Position numbers and translations under genes: made by a program
Source: Thermincola carboxydiphila
GTDB lineage: Bacteria > Bacillota > Thermincolia > Thermincolales > UBA2595
Direction of reading: 5' to 3'
Length of the DNA stretch: 64,000 bases
Assembly: GCA_016841325.1 (NCBI GenBank)
Contig: JAENZJ010000002.1
Span: 62,001-126,000 of the forward strand
The notes under the pieces: generated by a model
Database searches by the model: none
What the model was told of the DNA's origin: nothing
The model's input: only the letters and a program-made list of their open reading frames with translations
In this document: piece by piece, positions 25,657 through 35,801 of the stretch
Position numbering within the stretch: position 1 is the first letter of the stretch
Layout of the letters: the number at the start of each line of letters is the position of its first letter

Positions 25657-26892
25657 CTATATACGCATCCGGATGACTGCAAAGGTATGCAGCAAGTATA
25701 CCAGAAGAGCTGCTGCCAGCCAGCCTGCCAGTGTATACAGGCAGAGCCTGGTGCTAAGGCACAGGCTTAACCACCAGGAAAAGGCAGGCCCTGAAGCAGG
25801 TAAGACTGATGCCGGCTTTGCCAGCCAGGTCAGTACCGGCCTCAAATTAAGCATAAAGGTGCAGATCAGGCCGGCCGTACAACCATGAAAAATCCTGCAG
25901 AGGACAAAGAGTTTCATTTTTAAATCTGTTTCACTGATCATTGCGGCTACCTGTGCCAGGACCGACAGGCCGCTCCAGCCCAGAATGATGCTGGTTGCAG
26001 CAGCTTTATGGGTCAGCGGCGATACTGCTTCTGCAGCCGCTTTGGAACCCAGAGTCATTTCAAAAAAACCTTTGCCGAGGGCGCTGACAGTTGTATCAGA
26101 AAGACCGGTGGGTGCCGTGATAATATCAAGAGCCTGAGTTATCAGTGACATTAACCCGGTAAGTATGGCAATCCGGATGATCACAGAAAAGACAATGACA
26201 AAACCTCCGATAAGGAGGAGTTTGTTTACTGAGGAGGTTATCGCATCTCCAAGGACCTTTCCAAAAGGGAGGCGGTTTACCTCTGCTACTGTGCGCATTT
26301 CCATAAGAGCCCGGCGGAGCATATTATCCTTTCGTTCTATCCTGGGGGTAAATTCGGGGTCGTTTTTCCTGTAGAAACGGAGCAGTAAACCAAGAATAAG
26401 ATTGGCGGCATAATGAGAAAGGGCAATGATAATGCCCAGGCGTGGATTTCCAAACATGCCAACACCGACAGCAACCAGCATGAACAGTGGAGATGCATTG
26501 TTGGTGAAACACATCAGTCTTTCACCTTCATATCTTGTACAGAGCCTTTCCTTTCTCAAACGTGCCGTCAGGGAGGCGCTGATGGGAAATCCAGAACTGA
26601 ATCCCACAGCCATGACAAAGGAACCTGCCCCCGGAAGGTTGAACAAAGGGCGCATAACGGGTTCCAGGAGCACTCCCATGAACTGGACTATACCATAGCT
26701 CATCAGGAGTTCAGAACTGATAAAAAAGGGCAGCAGCGCCGGAAACACTATATTCCACCATGCGCTTACACCGGTTTTTGATGCTTCAAAGACGTCTTTG
26801 GGGTAAATGATCATACATAATATAAAAACCAGCAGAGCGGGAACAATTAACCGGGAAGCATTCGAAGAGATTTTTTTCGGATATCCGGACAT
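25657..26892 (-). CDS. ylbJ: Sporulation integral membrane protein YlbJ
   Basis: YlbJ is needed for cortex formation in Bacillus spores. The chain is strongly hydrophobic with about eight membrane segments and has the family's pattern of NVNLP-type loops (FPALLPFFISSELLMSYG, GFSSGFPISASL, CFTNNASPLF). It is 411 aa with no catalytic motif, and its exact activity is unknown. GGGGGAAT precedes the start. Its place between coaD and ylbM repeats the Bacillus order. Confidence 0.92.
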   Translation of the reverse strand: MSGYPKKISSNASRLIVPALLVFILCMIIYPKDVFEASKTGVSAWWNIVFPALLPFFISSELLMSYGIVQFMGVLLEPVMRPLFNLPGAGSFVMAVGFSSGFPISASLTARLRKERLCTRYEGERLMCFTNNASPLFMLVAVGVGMFGNPRLGIIIALSHYAANLILGLLLRFYRKNDPEFTPRIERKDNMLRRALMEMRTVAEVNRLPFGKVLGDAITSSVNKLLLIGGFVIVFSVIIRIAILTGLMSLITQALDIITAPTGLSDTTVSALGKGFFEMTLGSKAAAEAVSPLTHKAAATSIILGWSGLSVLAQVAAMISETDLKMKLFVLCRIFHGCTAGLICTFMLNLRPVLTWLAKPASVLPASGPAFSWWLSLCLSTRLCLYTLAGWLAAALLVYLLHTFAVIRMRI

Positions 26893-26990
26893 TAGAGGAT
26901 TCCCCCTGATAAACAGCGTTATGCCGGTAAGAATTCAGGCTATAAAATTATATAGGGGGAGACAATGTGGTAGAACGAAAAAATCGGGAT

Positions 26991-28241
26991 TCAGCCGACA
27001 AATGGCATGATTTTACAGTCAATGCCCCGGCGTGCTACGGTTTTACCGGGACACAACAAGGTGTAAATGTCTGTGGCTCTGACGTCAAAAGCAAGCATCT
27101 GAGATAAATTGTCACCCTTGTTAAGGAAGGGTGATGTCCTGGTGATGACAGGTACTGAAGCCTGTTTTTTTATTTTTTTCAGGGACGCGCGGCCTTTGGC
27201 TGAAAGCCCGAGAACTCTGATATAAAGAGGGCCGTTTATATCGAAGGCATGTGCCATGTCACCGGTATAGCCCAGCAGGATATAAGAAAGTATCCTTTGG
27301 ATCCGTGTCCAGGTATAACGCCTTGTCTTGATTCCGTCCAGCAGTTCCCTGACAGAGCCTGCTGCAAGGGACACCTCCAGAATGCGGTTTTCCAGACCCT
27401 CACCAACATCATTTAAAAGTGAAAGGTATTCGGGTGACAGGGTCCTCAGCAGGTAAAACAGAATCCTGTCATAGTTGTCAATATAGACAGGCCCCTGACC
27501 TCCTGCTATCTCCCGTTTGATTACCTCCAGGGAAGCTGAAGGGACAACCGCTGCAATACCCTCTGTCCTGTTGCTGTCATTTATCAGGCGTTCCCTGATA
27601 CTGGTGGCACTGGCAATATTGGCGCCGCCTGTGCCAATTTCCCTGTCATGGTAACCGGCGGCAAACCTCTTTATAGCGACAGGCCTGATGCTGCTGCCGG
27701 TATTTATCAGCGCCCTCAGGTACTCAATGCCAAGGATGTTGTTGGGGCTCTTAAAGATATCTTCAGGTATATCTAATCCCTGACACGCAAGGTAACCGGT
27801 TAGCGCTCCGGCACGGGCTGCAGGATATGGCAGCCCTGTACCAAGCAGATTATTGAGGATTTCTTTAAATTCTGGCGGCTCGTTAGCGAGCACCCGTGCC
27901 GCCGGCCATAACATATCGGTATGGCCGGCCTCACTGCCGAAACAGACATGGGTAACCACACCCATTTTGTCCAGAAGGGAGATGGAACCGTGAGCAAAGG
28001 CACTGGCGCTGCGCACCGAAAAAGCCGCCGGAAGTTCAACCACCAGGTCCACTCCGCCGCGCACTGCCATTTCGGCCCGGGCCCATTTGTTGAAAAGGGC
28101 AGGTTCTCCCCGTTGTAAAAAATGACCACTCATAACAGATACCACCAGATCTGCTGCACATTCCTCCCTGGCCTTACGGACGTGATACAGGTGTCCGTTA
28201 TGAAATGGGTTATGTTCAGTGATGATTCCTACTGTGTTCAT
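26991..28241 (-). CDS. tmcAL: tRNA(Met) cytidine acetate ligase (TmcAL, YlbM)
   Basis: TmcAL makes N4-acetylcytidine at the wobble base of elongator tRNA-Met from acetate and ATP. The start is set at the ATG at 28241 (GGAGGTACCC upstream); the longer in-frame extension begins without a good site. The N-terminus NTVGIITEHNPFHNGHLYH holds the HxGH nucleotidyl motif, and the lower half matches the YlbM family. Length is 416 aa. It lies near ylbJ and ylbN as in Bacillus. Confidence 0.92.
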   Translation of the reverse strand: MNTVGIITEHNPFHNGHLYHVRKAREECAADLVVSVMSGHFLQRGEPALFNKWARAEMAVRGGVDLVVELPAAFSVRSASAFAHGSISLLDKMGVVTHVCFGSEAGHTDMLWPAARVLANEPPEFKEILNNLLGTGLPYPAARAGALTGYLACQGLDIPEDIFKSPNNILGIEYLRALINTGSSIRPVAIKRFAAGYHDREIGTGGANIASATSIRERLINDSNRTEGIAAVVPSASLEVIKREIAGGQGPVYIDNYDRILFYLLRTLSPEYLSLLNDVGEGLENRILEVSLAAGSVRELLDGIKTRRYTWTRIQRILSYILLGYTGDMAHAFDINGPLYIRVLGLSAKGRASLKKIKKQASVPVITRTSPFLNKGDNLSQMLAFDVRATDIYTLLCPGKTVARRGIDCKIMPFVG

Positions 28242-28444
28242 GGGTACCTCCGGATAATTCCCGTCTGTTTCCGGTATGTTACCACCCGGAACCAAACAGT
28301 TAGTTATTAATATTATTTCCATCCAAAGCCAATAAAACCTGCCACGGGATTCTCCTTTACCACTTATTTAACCTAAAAATTTATGATGAAAATTCCCTCT
28401 TTGTGTAATAACTATAATAGTTGTTTTCGGGTAAGGGGGAGACT

Positions 28445-29467
28445 ATGAAGCTGCTTCAAGAGATAAGGGAAAAGGCCAAAAAACATTTAACCAGAATAGT
28501 ACTTCCCGAGTCTGCAGACCCGAGGGTGCGGGAGGCTGCACAGGTTATAGCTGACAGTGGCATAGCGGAGGCTATATTATTAAAAGGCAACAGGCACAAC
28601 TTGCACTGGCCCGTAAAGCCCGGGATCCGGTATGTGGATTTCCCGCACGACAGGAAAGAAGAGCTCAGTGAATTTCTTTATGAGCTAAGAAAGGGTAAGG
28701 GAATGACCCTGCAGGAGGCAAACCGCCTTCTGGAAAACCCTCTCTATTACGGGACCATGATGGTAAAGGCGGGATATGCCGATGGGCTTGTTGCCGGATC
28801 ATTAAGTCCCACGGCAGATGTCCTCAGGCCAGCCCTGCAGATAATTAAGACAGCACCCGGGATATCGGTTGTTTCCGGAGCATTCATAATGATTACAGGT
28901 AACCGGAGCTTTGGGCAGCATGGTGTAATGGTATTTGCTGATTGTGCAGTTAATCCTGAACCAACAGCGGAACAACTGGCTGAAATTGCCTACTCATCTG
29001 CGGTTACTGCTAAATCCCTGGCCGGAATTGAAGAACCCAGGGTGGGGATGCTTTCCTTTTCTACCAAAGGAAGTGCCGAACACCGGATGGTAGCCAAGGT
29101 GCGCCAGGCAACGGCCATCGCCAGGGAACGGTATCCGTTTCTCAGCGTAGACGGGGAACTCCAGGCCGATGCAGCCCTCATTCCTGACGTGGGAGCCAGT
29201 AAGGCCCCTGAGAGTACTGTGGCGGGGCGGGTAAATGTACTTATATTTCCCGACCTCCAGTCAGGAAACATCGGTTATAAACTGGGCCAGCGGCTTGCCG
29301 GTGCGGAAGCGATTGGCCCCATTCTGCAAGGGATGGCCCAGCCTGTAAATGATTTGTCCAGGGGATGCAGTGTTGCAGATATAGTAAATGTAACTGCCAT
29401 TACCGCCGTACAGGTTCATAATATGGAAATTAAGGCAGGGGAAGTCACTTTTTCCTTGACAAAATAA
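28445..29467 (+). CDS. pta: Phosphate acetyltransferase
   Basis: Pta converts acetyl-CoA and phosphate to acetyl phosphate and CoA. The start is set at the ATG at 28445, after AAGGGGGA, rather than 28421. The chain begins [17 protein letters not shown] and contains [18 protein letters not shown], then [13 protein letters not shown] and [15 protein letters not shown], all typical of the PTA_PTB family. Length is 340 aa. No acetate kinase gene is adjacent; the next gene is the DUF177 protein, whose promoter overlaps this gene's end. Confidence 0.93.
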   Translation: MKLLQEIREKAKKHLTRIVLPESADPRVREAAQVIADSGIAEAILLKGNRHNLHWPVKPGIRYVDFPHDRKEELSEFLYELRKGKGMTLQEANRLLENPLYYGTMMVKAGYADGLVAGSLSPTADVLRPALQIIKTAPGISVVSGAFIMITGNRSFGQHGVMVFADCAVNPEPTAEQLAEIAYSSAVTAKSLAGIEEPRVGMLSFSTKGSAEHRMVAKVRQATAIARERYPFLSVDGELQADAALIPDVGASKAPESTVAGRVNVLIFPDLQSGNIGYKLGQRLAGAEAIGPILQGMAQPVNDLSRGCSVADIVNVTAITAVQVHNMEIKAGEVTFSLTK

Positions 29468-29485
29468 ATCCATAATGAGTATAAT
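29456..29485 (+). promoter_or_regulatory. Consensus sigma-A promoter for the DUF177-rpmF transcript
   Basis: TTGACA (29456-29461), an 18-base spacer and TATAAT (29480-29485) form a full-consensus promoter. It overlaps the last codons of pta. Confidence 0.85.
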
Positions 29486-29514
29486 ACTTGTTGTGATACT
29501 ATGAGGTGAATAAT

Positions 29515-30036
29515 ATGTTCATCGATGTGACCAATATCAGGAAGATACCGGGAAAAACCTTTCATTTTGACTTAACTGAGGACCTGAGGCCTTTGGCATT
29601 GGGGAATGACAGTATTGAATTCCTCAACCCGGTCAGGGTTTCCCTGGATGTCAGGAATACCGGGAAGGTAATTGTTTTCAGCGGCAGATTTGACGGTGAC
29701 ACAGAGCTGGTATGCAGCCGGTGTGTGGAACGGTATCCTTGTCACGTGGGCTTTGACTTTAATGAAGAATTCTGTCATGAGTCTGATGTCCAGGGGCTGT
29801 CCGAGGAGGTCAGGGATCCGGAAGAAGTCCACATTTTTCAGGGGAATAAGGTTGATTTTGGCAGTGTGTTAAGAGAAAATCTTTACCTGAATATTCCTAT
29901 GAAATCTGTGTGTGATGAAGGCTGCAAAGGCCTGTGTGCCCATTGTGGTGTCAACCTGAATAACGAAACCTGTCAATGTACAAATGAAGAGATTGACCCC
30001 AGGATGGAAGTCCTGAAAAAGTATTTTAACCGTTGA
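29515..30036 (+). CDS. DUF177 protein (YceD/YlbN), with zinc-binding Cys pairs
   Basis: A protein of the YceD/YlbN family, found before rpmF across bacteria and linked to 23S rRNA handling or precursor processing. The 173-residue chain has CSRC in the middle and C...CAHCGVNLNNETCQC near the C-terminus, so zinc binding is likely. The start is set at the ATG at 29515 (ATGAGGTG upstream). It has a consensus promoter within the end of pta and leads directly into rpmF. Confidence 0.88.
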   Translation: MFIDVTNIRKIPGKTFHFDLTEDLRPLALGNDSIEFLNPVRVSLDVRNTGKVIVFSGRFDGDTELVCSRCVERYPCHVGFDFNEEFCHESDVQGLSEEVRDPEEVHIFQGNKVDFGSVLRENLYLNIPMKSVCDEGCKGLCAHCGVNLNNETCQCTNEEIDPRMEVLKKYFNR

Positions 30037-30057
30037 AACTTAAAGGAGGTGTAGGAA

Positions 30058-30240
30058 ATGGGTGTACCTAAGAGAAGACATTCCAAAACCAGGAAGAACA
30101 TGCGCAGAGCACAGCAGAAAATAAACGCCCCGGGATTCATTTCATGCCCGCAATGCCACGAACCCAAAATGCCTCACCGGGTTTGCCCCGAATGCGGCTA
30201 TTATAAGGATAAAGAGGTTATTGCAACTGCAAATGAATAA
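30058..30240 (+). CDS. rpmF: 50S ribosomal protein L32 (zinc form)
   Basis: The chain MGVPKRRHSKTRKNMRRAQQ is the L32 start, and two CxxC pairs (CPQC and CPEC) give the zinc-binding form. Length is 60 aa. AAAGGAGG precedes the ATG. It is co-transcribed with the DUF177 gene and followed by a terminator. Confidence 0.98.
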   Translation: MGVPKRRHSKTRKNMRRAQQKINAPGFISCPQCHEPKMPHRVCPECGYYKDKEVIATANE

Positions 30241-30283
30241 TTATCAGGTCGGTTGAACACGTTAAACTGATCAGAAATTATGG

Positions 30284-30312
30284 CAGGCTGTCAGAGGACA
30301 GCTTGTTTTTTT
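30284..30312 (+). terminator. Terminator after rpmF
   Basis: A 9-bp stem (30284-30292 with 30297-30305, one G-T pair) over AGAG is followed by seven Ts. Confidence 0.9.
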
Positions 30313-30414
30313 GTTTTTTTCACTGCGGTGACTCAGAAAATGGCTGTGGCAAATATAGAGGATTATAGAATGCCAAGAGGTATTACTGGTGGCGGAATAT
30401 TTTTCCGGAGTATC

Positions 30415-30443
30415 TTGCATTATATAACGAGGTATTATATACT
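30415..30443 (+). promoter_or_regulatory. Promoter of the fapR operon
   Basis: TTGCAT (30415-30420), a 17-base spacer and TATACT (30438-30443) make a good sigma-A promoter just before the FapR box. Confidence 0.7.
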
Positions 30444-30447
30444 ATTG

Positions 30448-30464
30448 TTAAAACCAGGTACTAA
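30448..30464 (+). promoter_or_regulatory. FapR operator
   Basis: TTAAAACCAGGTACTAA resembles the palindromic FapR box TTAGTACCNGGTACTAA (two mismatches in the left arm). It sits at about the transcription start and 42 bases before the fapR start codon, which fits autoregulation. Confidence 0.8.
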
Positions 30465-30505
30465 AACAAGAACACAGCAAAATCAAATTCAGGTGGTGGG
30501 TCAGG

Positions 30506-31099
30506 ATGGGTGGTGCAGCTCTACCGAAACCCGTTAGGCATAAGAAGCTAAGTGCATATATAGCCGGGAACCCGTTCGTGACTGATGAGGAACTGGCCCG
30601 CATGTTTAATGTCAGTGTACAGACCATCAGGCTCGACCGGCTTGAACTGGGAATTCCCGAGCTTCGTGAAAGGACAAAGCAGTATGCTGAAAATTCCTAT
30701 GCTAAAGTCAAATCGTTGGCAGGCAGGGAAATAATCGGGGACCTGCTTGACCTTGACCTGGAAAAATCAGGACTGTCGCTTCTGGAGATAACTGATGACA
30801 TGGTGTTTGAGAAGAACCGGATTGCCAGGGGCCATATCCTGTTTGCTCAGGCGAATTCACTGGCTGTGGCCATTGTGGATGCCGAGGTGGCCCTTACGGG
30901 TGTGGCCAGGGTGTCCTTTGTAAGGCCAATTTCACTGGGTGAAAGAATTGTGGCCAAAGCTATTATCAATAGCAAAAGTGGTAACAAATATAATATTTCG
31001 GTAACATCCAAATCCGATAATGAGGTGGTTTTTAAGGGCAAATTCAGGGTATTTGCCGTTGACCTCGAGGAGGGAGCATTAATTGAAAATCGCGGTTGA
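30506..31099 (+). CDS. fapR: Fatty acid and phospholipid synthesis repressor FapR
   Basis: FapR represses the fatty acid genes until malonyl-CoA binds it. The N-terminal DeoR-like helix-turn-helix (DEELARMFNVSVQTIRLDRLEL, given in parts DEELARMFNV and TIRLDRLEL) is followed by a C-terminal hot-dog ligand domain (residues about 90-190, with ANSLAVAIVDAEVALTGVARV). Length is 197 aa. A FapR box and promoter lie directly upstream, and plsX starts inside its 3' end. This is a whole autoregulated operon. Confidence 0.96.
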   Translation: MGGAALPKPVRHKKLSAYIAGNPFVTDEELARMFNVSVQTIRLDRLELGIPELRERTKQYAENSYAKVKSLAGREIIGDLLDLDLEKSGLSLLEITDDMVFEKNRIARGHILFAQANSLAVAIVDAEVALTGVARVSFVRPISLGERIVAKAIINSKSGNKYNISVTSKSDNEVVFKGKFRVFAVDLEEGALIENRG

Positions 31100-32102
31100 T
31101 GCCATGGGAGGCGATTACGCCCCTGTTGAGACAGTGAAGGGAGCAGTTGAGGCTTCACGGGAGCTTGGATTGGAAATTATCCTGGTCGGGGATGAGACCA
31201 GGATCAAAGAAGAATTATCCCAGCATGATACCGGTAATAATACTGTTTCAGTGATTCACGCACCTGAAGTAATTGAAATGGGGGAAGCGCCCGCCGCAGC
31301 CCTCAGAAAAAAGAAAAATTCATCTGTTGCAGTCGCTGCCAGGCTGGTAAAGGAAGGTGCCGCCGAAGCCATGGTTTCTGCAGGCAATACCGGAGCTGCC
31401 ATGGGTGCAGCCCTGCTGGGCCTGGGCAGGATTAAAGGGATCCACCGGCCGGCTATAGCCAGTGTGCTGCCTACAGTAAAGGGTAGGAGCCTGTTTCTGG
31501 ATGTTGGCGCCAATGCGGAATGTGACCCCCAAAACCTGCTGCAGTTTGCAGTGATGGGAGATATTTACTCAAAAAAGATTCTTGGTGTTCCCGCACCAAG
31601 GATAGGTTTGCTGAACATCGGTGAAGAAGAGACCAAAGGGAATCCCCTTTACATGGAAGCCTATAAACTGCTTAAGGAAAGCGAGCTCAATTTTATAGGC
31701 AATGTGGAAGGCCGTGATATCACCGGGGGCGCTGCTGATGTTATTGTCTGTGACGGGTTTGTGGGAAATGTTGTCCTGAAATTCGGTGAAGGCCTGGCAA
31801 AAGACCTTTTGTCGATGTTAAAAGAAGAGTTCAAAAAAAACGTATTTGTTAAAATCGGCGCTGCCCTGGTATTTTCCCAGGCCAAAGGCCTCCGCAAAAA
31901 AATTGACTATACTGAGAGTGGAGGGGCTCCCCTCCTGGGGGTCAACGGGGTAGCGGTTATCAGCCACGGGAGCTCCCAGGCCAGGGCTATTAAAAATGCT
32001 ATCCGGGTGGCCGGGGAATGTGTTGAAATGAATGTAGTCAATTGCATCAAAGAAAGTATTTTGGAAAATCCGAATGGAGATGATGACAGTGCCAACGGGT
32101 AA
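31083..32102 (+). CDS. plsX: Phosphate acyltransferase PlsX
   Basis: PlsX turns acyl-ACP into acyl-phosphate for phospholipid synthesis. The start KIAVDAMGGDYAP is the family signature, followed by GEAPAAALRKKK and MVSAGNTGAAMGAALLGLG. Length is 339 aa. It starts with TTG at 31083 and overlaps fapR by 17 bases. The fabH start overlaps its 3' end. FakA in this window would feed acyl-phosphate into the same pool. Confidence 0.97.
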   Translation: MKIAVDAMGGDYAPVETVKGAVEASRELGLEIILVGDETRIKEELSQHDTGNNTVSVIHAPEVIEMGEAPAAALRKKKNSSVAVAARLVKEGAAEAMVSAGNTGAAMGAALLGLGRIKGIHRPAIASVLPTVKGRSLFLDVGANAECDPQNLLQFAVMGDIYSKKILGVPAPRIGLLNIGEEETKGNPLYMEAYKLLKESELNFIGNVEGRDITGGAADVIVCDGFVGNVVLKFGEGLAKDLLSMLKEEFKKNVFVKIGAALVFSQAKGLRKKIDYTESGGAPLLGVNGVAVISHGSSQARAIKNAIRVAGECVEMNVVNCIKESILENPNGDDDSANG

Positions 32103-33102
32103 CTTACCGGTAGGGATAGTCAGTACCGGTATCTCCCTTCCGGAGAAGATATTAACCAACAATGAACTGGAAAAAATGGTTGATACCTCTGATGAATGGA
32201 TCAGGACCAGGACTGGTATTGCAGAAAGAAGAATGATTGATGAAACCATGGCAACTTCGGACCTTGCAGTCCGGGCAGGAGAAATGGCACTGGCAAATGC
32301 CGGACTGACACCCGGTGATGTTGATCTGATAATTGTGGCTACAGTTACACCTGATATGTATTTTCCGTCGACTGCCTGTCTGGTTCAGGAAAAGATAGGA
32401 GCGTCAAAGGCTGCGGCTTTTGACATCTCTGCAGGTTGTACCGGTTTTATCTATGCTTTGGCTGTGGGCAGCCAGTTTGTAAAGACCGGTATGTATGAAA
32501 CGGTATTGGTTATAGGTGCTGAGGCCCTTTCCAGGGTAATAGACTGGAGTGACCGGAATACCTGTGTCCTCTTCGGAGATGCTGCCGGTGCGGTTGTGCT
32601 CAGGCCTGTGGAACAGGGAGCAGGCATTCTCGCTGTGGAACTGGGCTCTGACGGCTCAGGCGCTGATTTATTAAAACTGAATGCTGTCGGGTCTCCGGGA
32701 TACCGGCTGTCAGGAAGTGCAGAGGAAAATGACAGGACCGGCATTGCCGATTACCTTCAGATGGCCGGTTCAGAAGTATTTAAATTTGCAGTCCGTATAA
32801 TGGGTGAATGTGCCGCCGGGGTTGTATCCAGGGCAGGGCTTACAGACCGTGATATAAATATCTTTATCCCGCACCAGGCCAATATAAGAATTATCAGGGC
32901 TGCAGCAAAGAGGTTAAAACTACCTGATGAAAAGGTGTATGTCAATGTTGCCAAATATGGTAATACCTCCTCGGCATCCATACCAGTTGCTCTTCATGAG
33001 GCTTTACTGGAAGGCAAAATCAATAAAGGTGACAATATTGTACTGGTAGGTTTTGGAGCAGGCCTGACCTGGGGGGCTGCAGTAGTCAAATGGGCGGTAT
33101 AG
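32074..33102 (+). CDS. fabH: 3-oxoacyl-ACP synthase III
   Basis: FabH condenses acetyl-CoA with malonyl-ACP to start fatty acid chains. The catalytic Cys lies in DISAGCTGFIYAL, the His in PHQAN and the Asn in KYGNTSSASIPVAL. Length is 342 aa from 32074. Starts at 32083 (ATG) or 32089 (GTG) are also possible; GGAG at 32076-32079 best suits the GTG at 32089. It overlaps plsX, so the two are probably coupled. Confidence 0.96.
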   Translation: MEMMTVPTGNLPVGIVSTGISLPEKILTNNELEKMVDTSDEWIRTRTGIAERRMIDETMATSDLAVRAGEMALANAGLTPGDVDLIIVATVTPDMYFPSTACLVQEKIGASKAAAFDISAGCTGFIYALAVGSQFVKTGMYETVLVIGAEALSRVIDWSDRNTCVLFGDAAGAVVLRPVEQGAGILAVELGSDGSGADLLKLNAVGSPGYRLSGSAEENDRTGIADYLQMAGSEVFKFAVRIMGECAAGVVSRAGLTDRDINIFIPHQANIRIIRAAAKRLKLPDEKVYVNVAKYGNTSSASIPVALHEALLEGKINKGDNIVLVGFGAGLTWGAAVVKWAV

Positions 33103-33144
33103 CCGGGGGTGTTTTTGGAATAATCACTGTATAGGAGGAATGAG

Positions 33145-34080
33145 ATGAAAAAAAGTGCGGTGTGTGATTTGCTGGGTATAGAGTATCCTATTATTCAGGG
33201 CGGGATGGCCTGGGTTTCCACGGCTTCGCTGGCAGCGGCTGTATCCGAAGCCGGCGGCCTGGGTATTATCGGGTCAGGCCATAATGACGGAAAATGGGTC
33301 CGGGAGCAGGTGAACAAGGCCCGGGAAATAACCAGCAAGCCTTTTGGTGTCAATGTTATGATGATGTCACCGTTTGTCGAAGAGGTCATGCAGGTAATTC
33401 TGGAAGAAAAAGTACCGGTGATTACAACCGGGGCCGGAAATCCGGCAAAATATATTTCCCAGCTCAAAGAAATAGGCACAAAAGTTATTCCTGTTATTCC
33501 ATCTGTGGCCCTGGCACAGAGACTTGAGAAGGCAGGAGTTGATGCCGTGGTAGCTGAAGGAACAGAGTCAGGCGGGCATATTGGGGAACTGACCACCATG
33601 GCCCTGGTCCCCCAGGTTGTTGATGCCGTTGAAATACCGGTAATTGCCGCCGGTGGCATAGCGGACGGCAGAGGACTGGTAGCAGCCCTGGCCCTGGGGG
33701 CCTCAGGGGTGCAAATCGGGACAAGGTTTATGTGTGCCCGGGAGTGTGAAATTCACGATAATATCAAAAAGATGATTTTAAAGGCCAAGGACCGGGATAC
33801 TGCAGTCAGCGGCCGTGCTACCGGCCATCCGGTGCGGTCCCTGAGGAACAAGCTGACCAAACTCTATGAGGACCTTGAGAGAAACTGCGCACCGGTGGAG
33901 GAGATGGAGAAACTCGGTGTCGGCAAGATTAAGGCGGCAATGATTGATGGTGATACTGAGACGGGTACCGTTGCCTGTGGGCAGATTGCGGGGATGGTAA
34001 AAGAGATTAAAACCGCTGAAGAGATCATAAATGAAATCATCACAGGGGCCCGGTCTGTTCTGACCGCTCTGGAGGTGTAA
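33145..34080 (+). CDS. fabK: FMN-dependent enoyl-ACP reductase FabK
   Basis: FabK reduces trans-2-enoyl-ACP with NAD(P)H in the elongation cycle. The chain opens with LLGIEYPIIQGGMAWVSTASLAAAVSEAGGLG, the 2-nitropropane-dioxygenase/FabK start, and has VVAEGTESGGHIGE and AAGGIADGRG, then GASGVQIGTRF; these are FMN-binding motifs of the family. Length is 311 aa. TAGGAGG precedes the ATG. No FabI or FabL-type gene is seen in the window, so FabK is the likely main reductase. A related protein is encoded further on at 36158. Confidence 0.93.
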   Translation: MKKSAVCDLLGIEYPIIQGGMAWVSTASLAAAVSEAGGLGIIGSGHNDGKWVREQVNKAREITSKPFGVNVMMMSPFVEEVMQVILEEKVPVITTGAGNPAKYISQLKEIGTKVIPVIPSVALAQRLEKAGVDAVVAEGTESGGHIGELTTMALVPQVVDAVEIPVIAAGGIADGRGLVAALALGASGVQIGTRFMCARECEIHDNIKKMILKAKDRDTAVSGRATGHPVRSLRNKLTKLYEDLERNCAPVEEMEKLGVGKIKAAMIDGDTETGTVACGQIAGMVKEIKTAEEIINEIITGARSVLTALEV

Positions 34081-34082
34081 CC

Positions 34083-35015
34083 TTGAAAACTGCTTTTATT
34101 TTCCCTGGACAGGGATCGCAATATGTCGGAATGGGGAAGGAATTATACGATAATTTTCCGGCTGCCAGGCAGGTTTTTGAACAGGCTAATGACATCCTGG
34201 GATTTGACTTGAAGAAACTCTGTTTTGAGGGTCCTGAGGAGGCCCTGAAAATAACCTCCAATACCCAGCCGGCGATTCTCACTGTGAGTGTGGCCTGCCG
34301 GGAGGTGCTGCGGGAACACGGTATCAATCCGGATGCAGTTGCCGGACACAGCCTGGGAGAATATTCTGCCCTGGTGGCTGCAGCAGCGCTGGCATTTTCC
34401 GATGCCGTACAGCTGGTCAGGAAACGGGGGTTGTTTATGCAGGAGTGTTCCTCTGATGCCGGCATGGCAGCGGTGTTGGGGCTGGACACCGATAATGTAC
34501 GTAAAGCCTGCCGGCAGGCGTCATCAAAAGGTGTAGTGGAAATTGCCAATTATAACTGTCCCGGACAGATCGTGATAGCAGGTGAGACCCCGGCTCTCAC
34601 TGAAGCCATGGAGTTATCCAGGGAATATGGGGCCAAAAAGGTCGTTCCCTTACAGGTGAGCGGGCCGTTTCATTCGAGTCTGATGCGGGAGGCGGCTGAA
34701 AGACTGGCAGCTGAGTTGGCAAAGGTCACCTTAAAAGACCCGGCCTGTCCACTGATATCAAATGTAACTGCTGTGGCAGCCGGTTCTGCTGCCGAGGTCA
34801 GGGACCTGCTGGTAAAACAGGTGAACAGCCCTGTTAAATGGGAAGAGTGTATCAGACAAATGGCAGAACTCGGTATAATGGTATTTGTGGAAACCGGACC
34901 GGGTAAGGTACTGTCGGGATTGGGCAAAAAAATTGTCAGGGACAAAACATTTTTAAATGTCGAGGATGTATCGTCATTAGAAAAGACCCTTGATAATTTG
35001 AAGGAGGTTATATAG
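34083..35015 (+). CDS. fabD: Malonyl-CoA:ACP transacylase
   Basis: FabD moves malonyl from CoA to ACP. It begins [15 protein letters not shown] and has the catalytic Ser in [10 protein letters not shown], then [11 protein letters not shown] with the catalytic His. Length is 310 aa. It starts with TTG at 34083, after GGAGGTG. It is adjacent to fabK and one base from fabG. Confidence 0.97.
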   Translation: MKTAFIFPGQGSQYVGMGKELYDNFPAARQVFEQANDILGFDLKKLCFEGPEEALKITSNTQPAILTVSVACREVLREHGINPDAVAGHSLGEYSALVAAAALAFSDAVQLVRKRGLFMQECSSDAGMAAVLGLDTDNVRKACRQASSKGVVEIANYNCPGQIVIAGETPALTEAMELSREYGAKKVVPLQVSGPFHSSLMREAAERLAAELAKVTLKDPACPLISNVTAVAAGSAAEVRDLLVKQVNSPVKWEECIRQMAELGIMVFVETGPGKVLSGLGKKIVRDKTFLNVEDVSSLEKTLDNLKEVI

Positions 35016-35016
35016 A

Positions 35017-35760
35017 ATGGTTCTTAGAGATAAAACAGCTCTGGTTACCGGCGCCGGACGGGGCATTGGCCGGGCAATAGCTCTCAGGCTGGCGGAAAGT
35101 GGAGCTGATGTGGCTGTAGTTGACCTTAATCCGGATGCAGTTGCCGAAGTAGCTGCTGAAGTCAGTAAGATGGGCCGGAGGGCCCTGGCGTTAACAGGAA
35201 ATGTTACTGCTGCTACAGAGGTTGACGATTTTGTCAAAAAAACTGCAGATGAATTTGGCAGAATAGATATTTTGGTGAATAATGCCGGTATCACCCGAGA
35301 TACACTGTTAATGCGGATGAAAGAAGAGGACTGGGATGCTGTTCTTAATGTAAACTTAAAAGGCGCATTTCTTTGTACCAAGGCTGTTTCCCGGATAATG
35401 ATGAAACAGAGGTATGGCAGGATAGTCAATATATCTTCAGTCATTGGGTTGATGGGAAATGCCGGGCAGGCCAATTACGGGGCTTCAAAGGCAGGAATTA
35501 TCGGATTTTCCAAATCGGCGGCCAGGGAGCTGGCTTCGCGGGGGATCACAGTAAATGCCATAGCTCCCGGGTTTATTGAGACACAGATGACAGATGTACT
35601 TCCGGAAGAAATGAAAAAACAGCTGGTGCAGCAGATTCCCCTTGGCAGAATTGGGGTTCCTCAGGATGTGGCCGATGCCGTTTTGTTCCTGGCATCTGAT
35701 GCGGCCAGTTATATTACTGGGCAGACCATCGCTGTTGATGGCGGGATGGTAATGCAGTAA
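35017..35760 (+). CDS. fabG: 3-oxoacyl-ACP reductase
   Basis: FabG is the NADPH-dependent ketoacyl-ACP reductase. It has the short-chain dehydrogenase cofactor motif [12 protein letters not shown] and NNAGITRD, and the catalytic residues Ser (NISSVIG), Tyr and Lys (YGASKAG). Length is 247 aa. AAGGAGG precedes the ATG. It follows fabD directly. Confidence 0.97.
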   Translation: MVLRDKTALVTGAGRGIGRAIALRLAESGADVAVVDLNPDAVAEVAAEVSKMGRRALALTGNVTAATEVDDFVKKTADEFGRIDILVNNAGITRDTLLMRMKEEDWDAVLNVNLKGAFLCTKAVSRIMMKQRYGRIVNISSVIGLMGNAGQANYGASKAGIIGFSKSAARELASRGITVNAIAPGFIETQMTDVLPEEMKKQLVQQIPLGRIGVPQDVADAVLFLASDAASYITGQTIAVDGGMVMQ

Positions 35761-35801
35761 TCTGATAATATCAAAATGTTAGCCGGAAGGAGGTGCCGCA
35801 C

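Noticed and set aside
30280-30537. 85-codon frame on the plus strand before fapR
   Set aside because: It covers the rpmF terminator, the fapR promoter and the FapR box and overlaps fapR in another frame; there is no plausible ribosome binding site.
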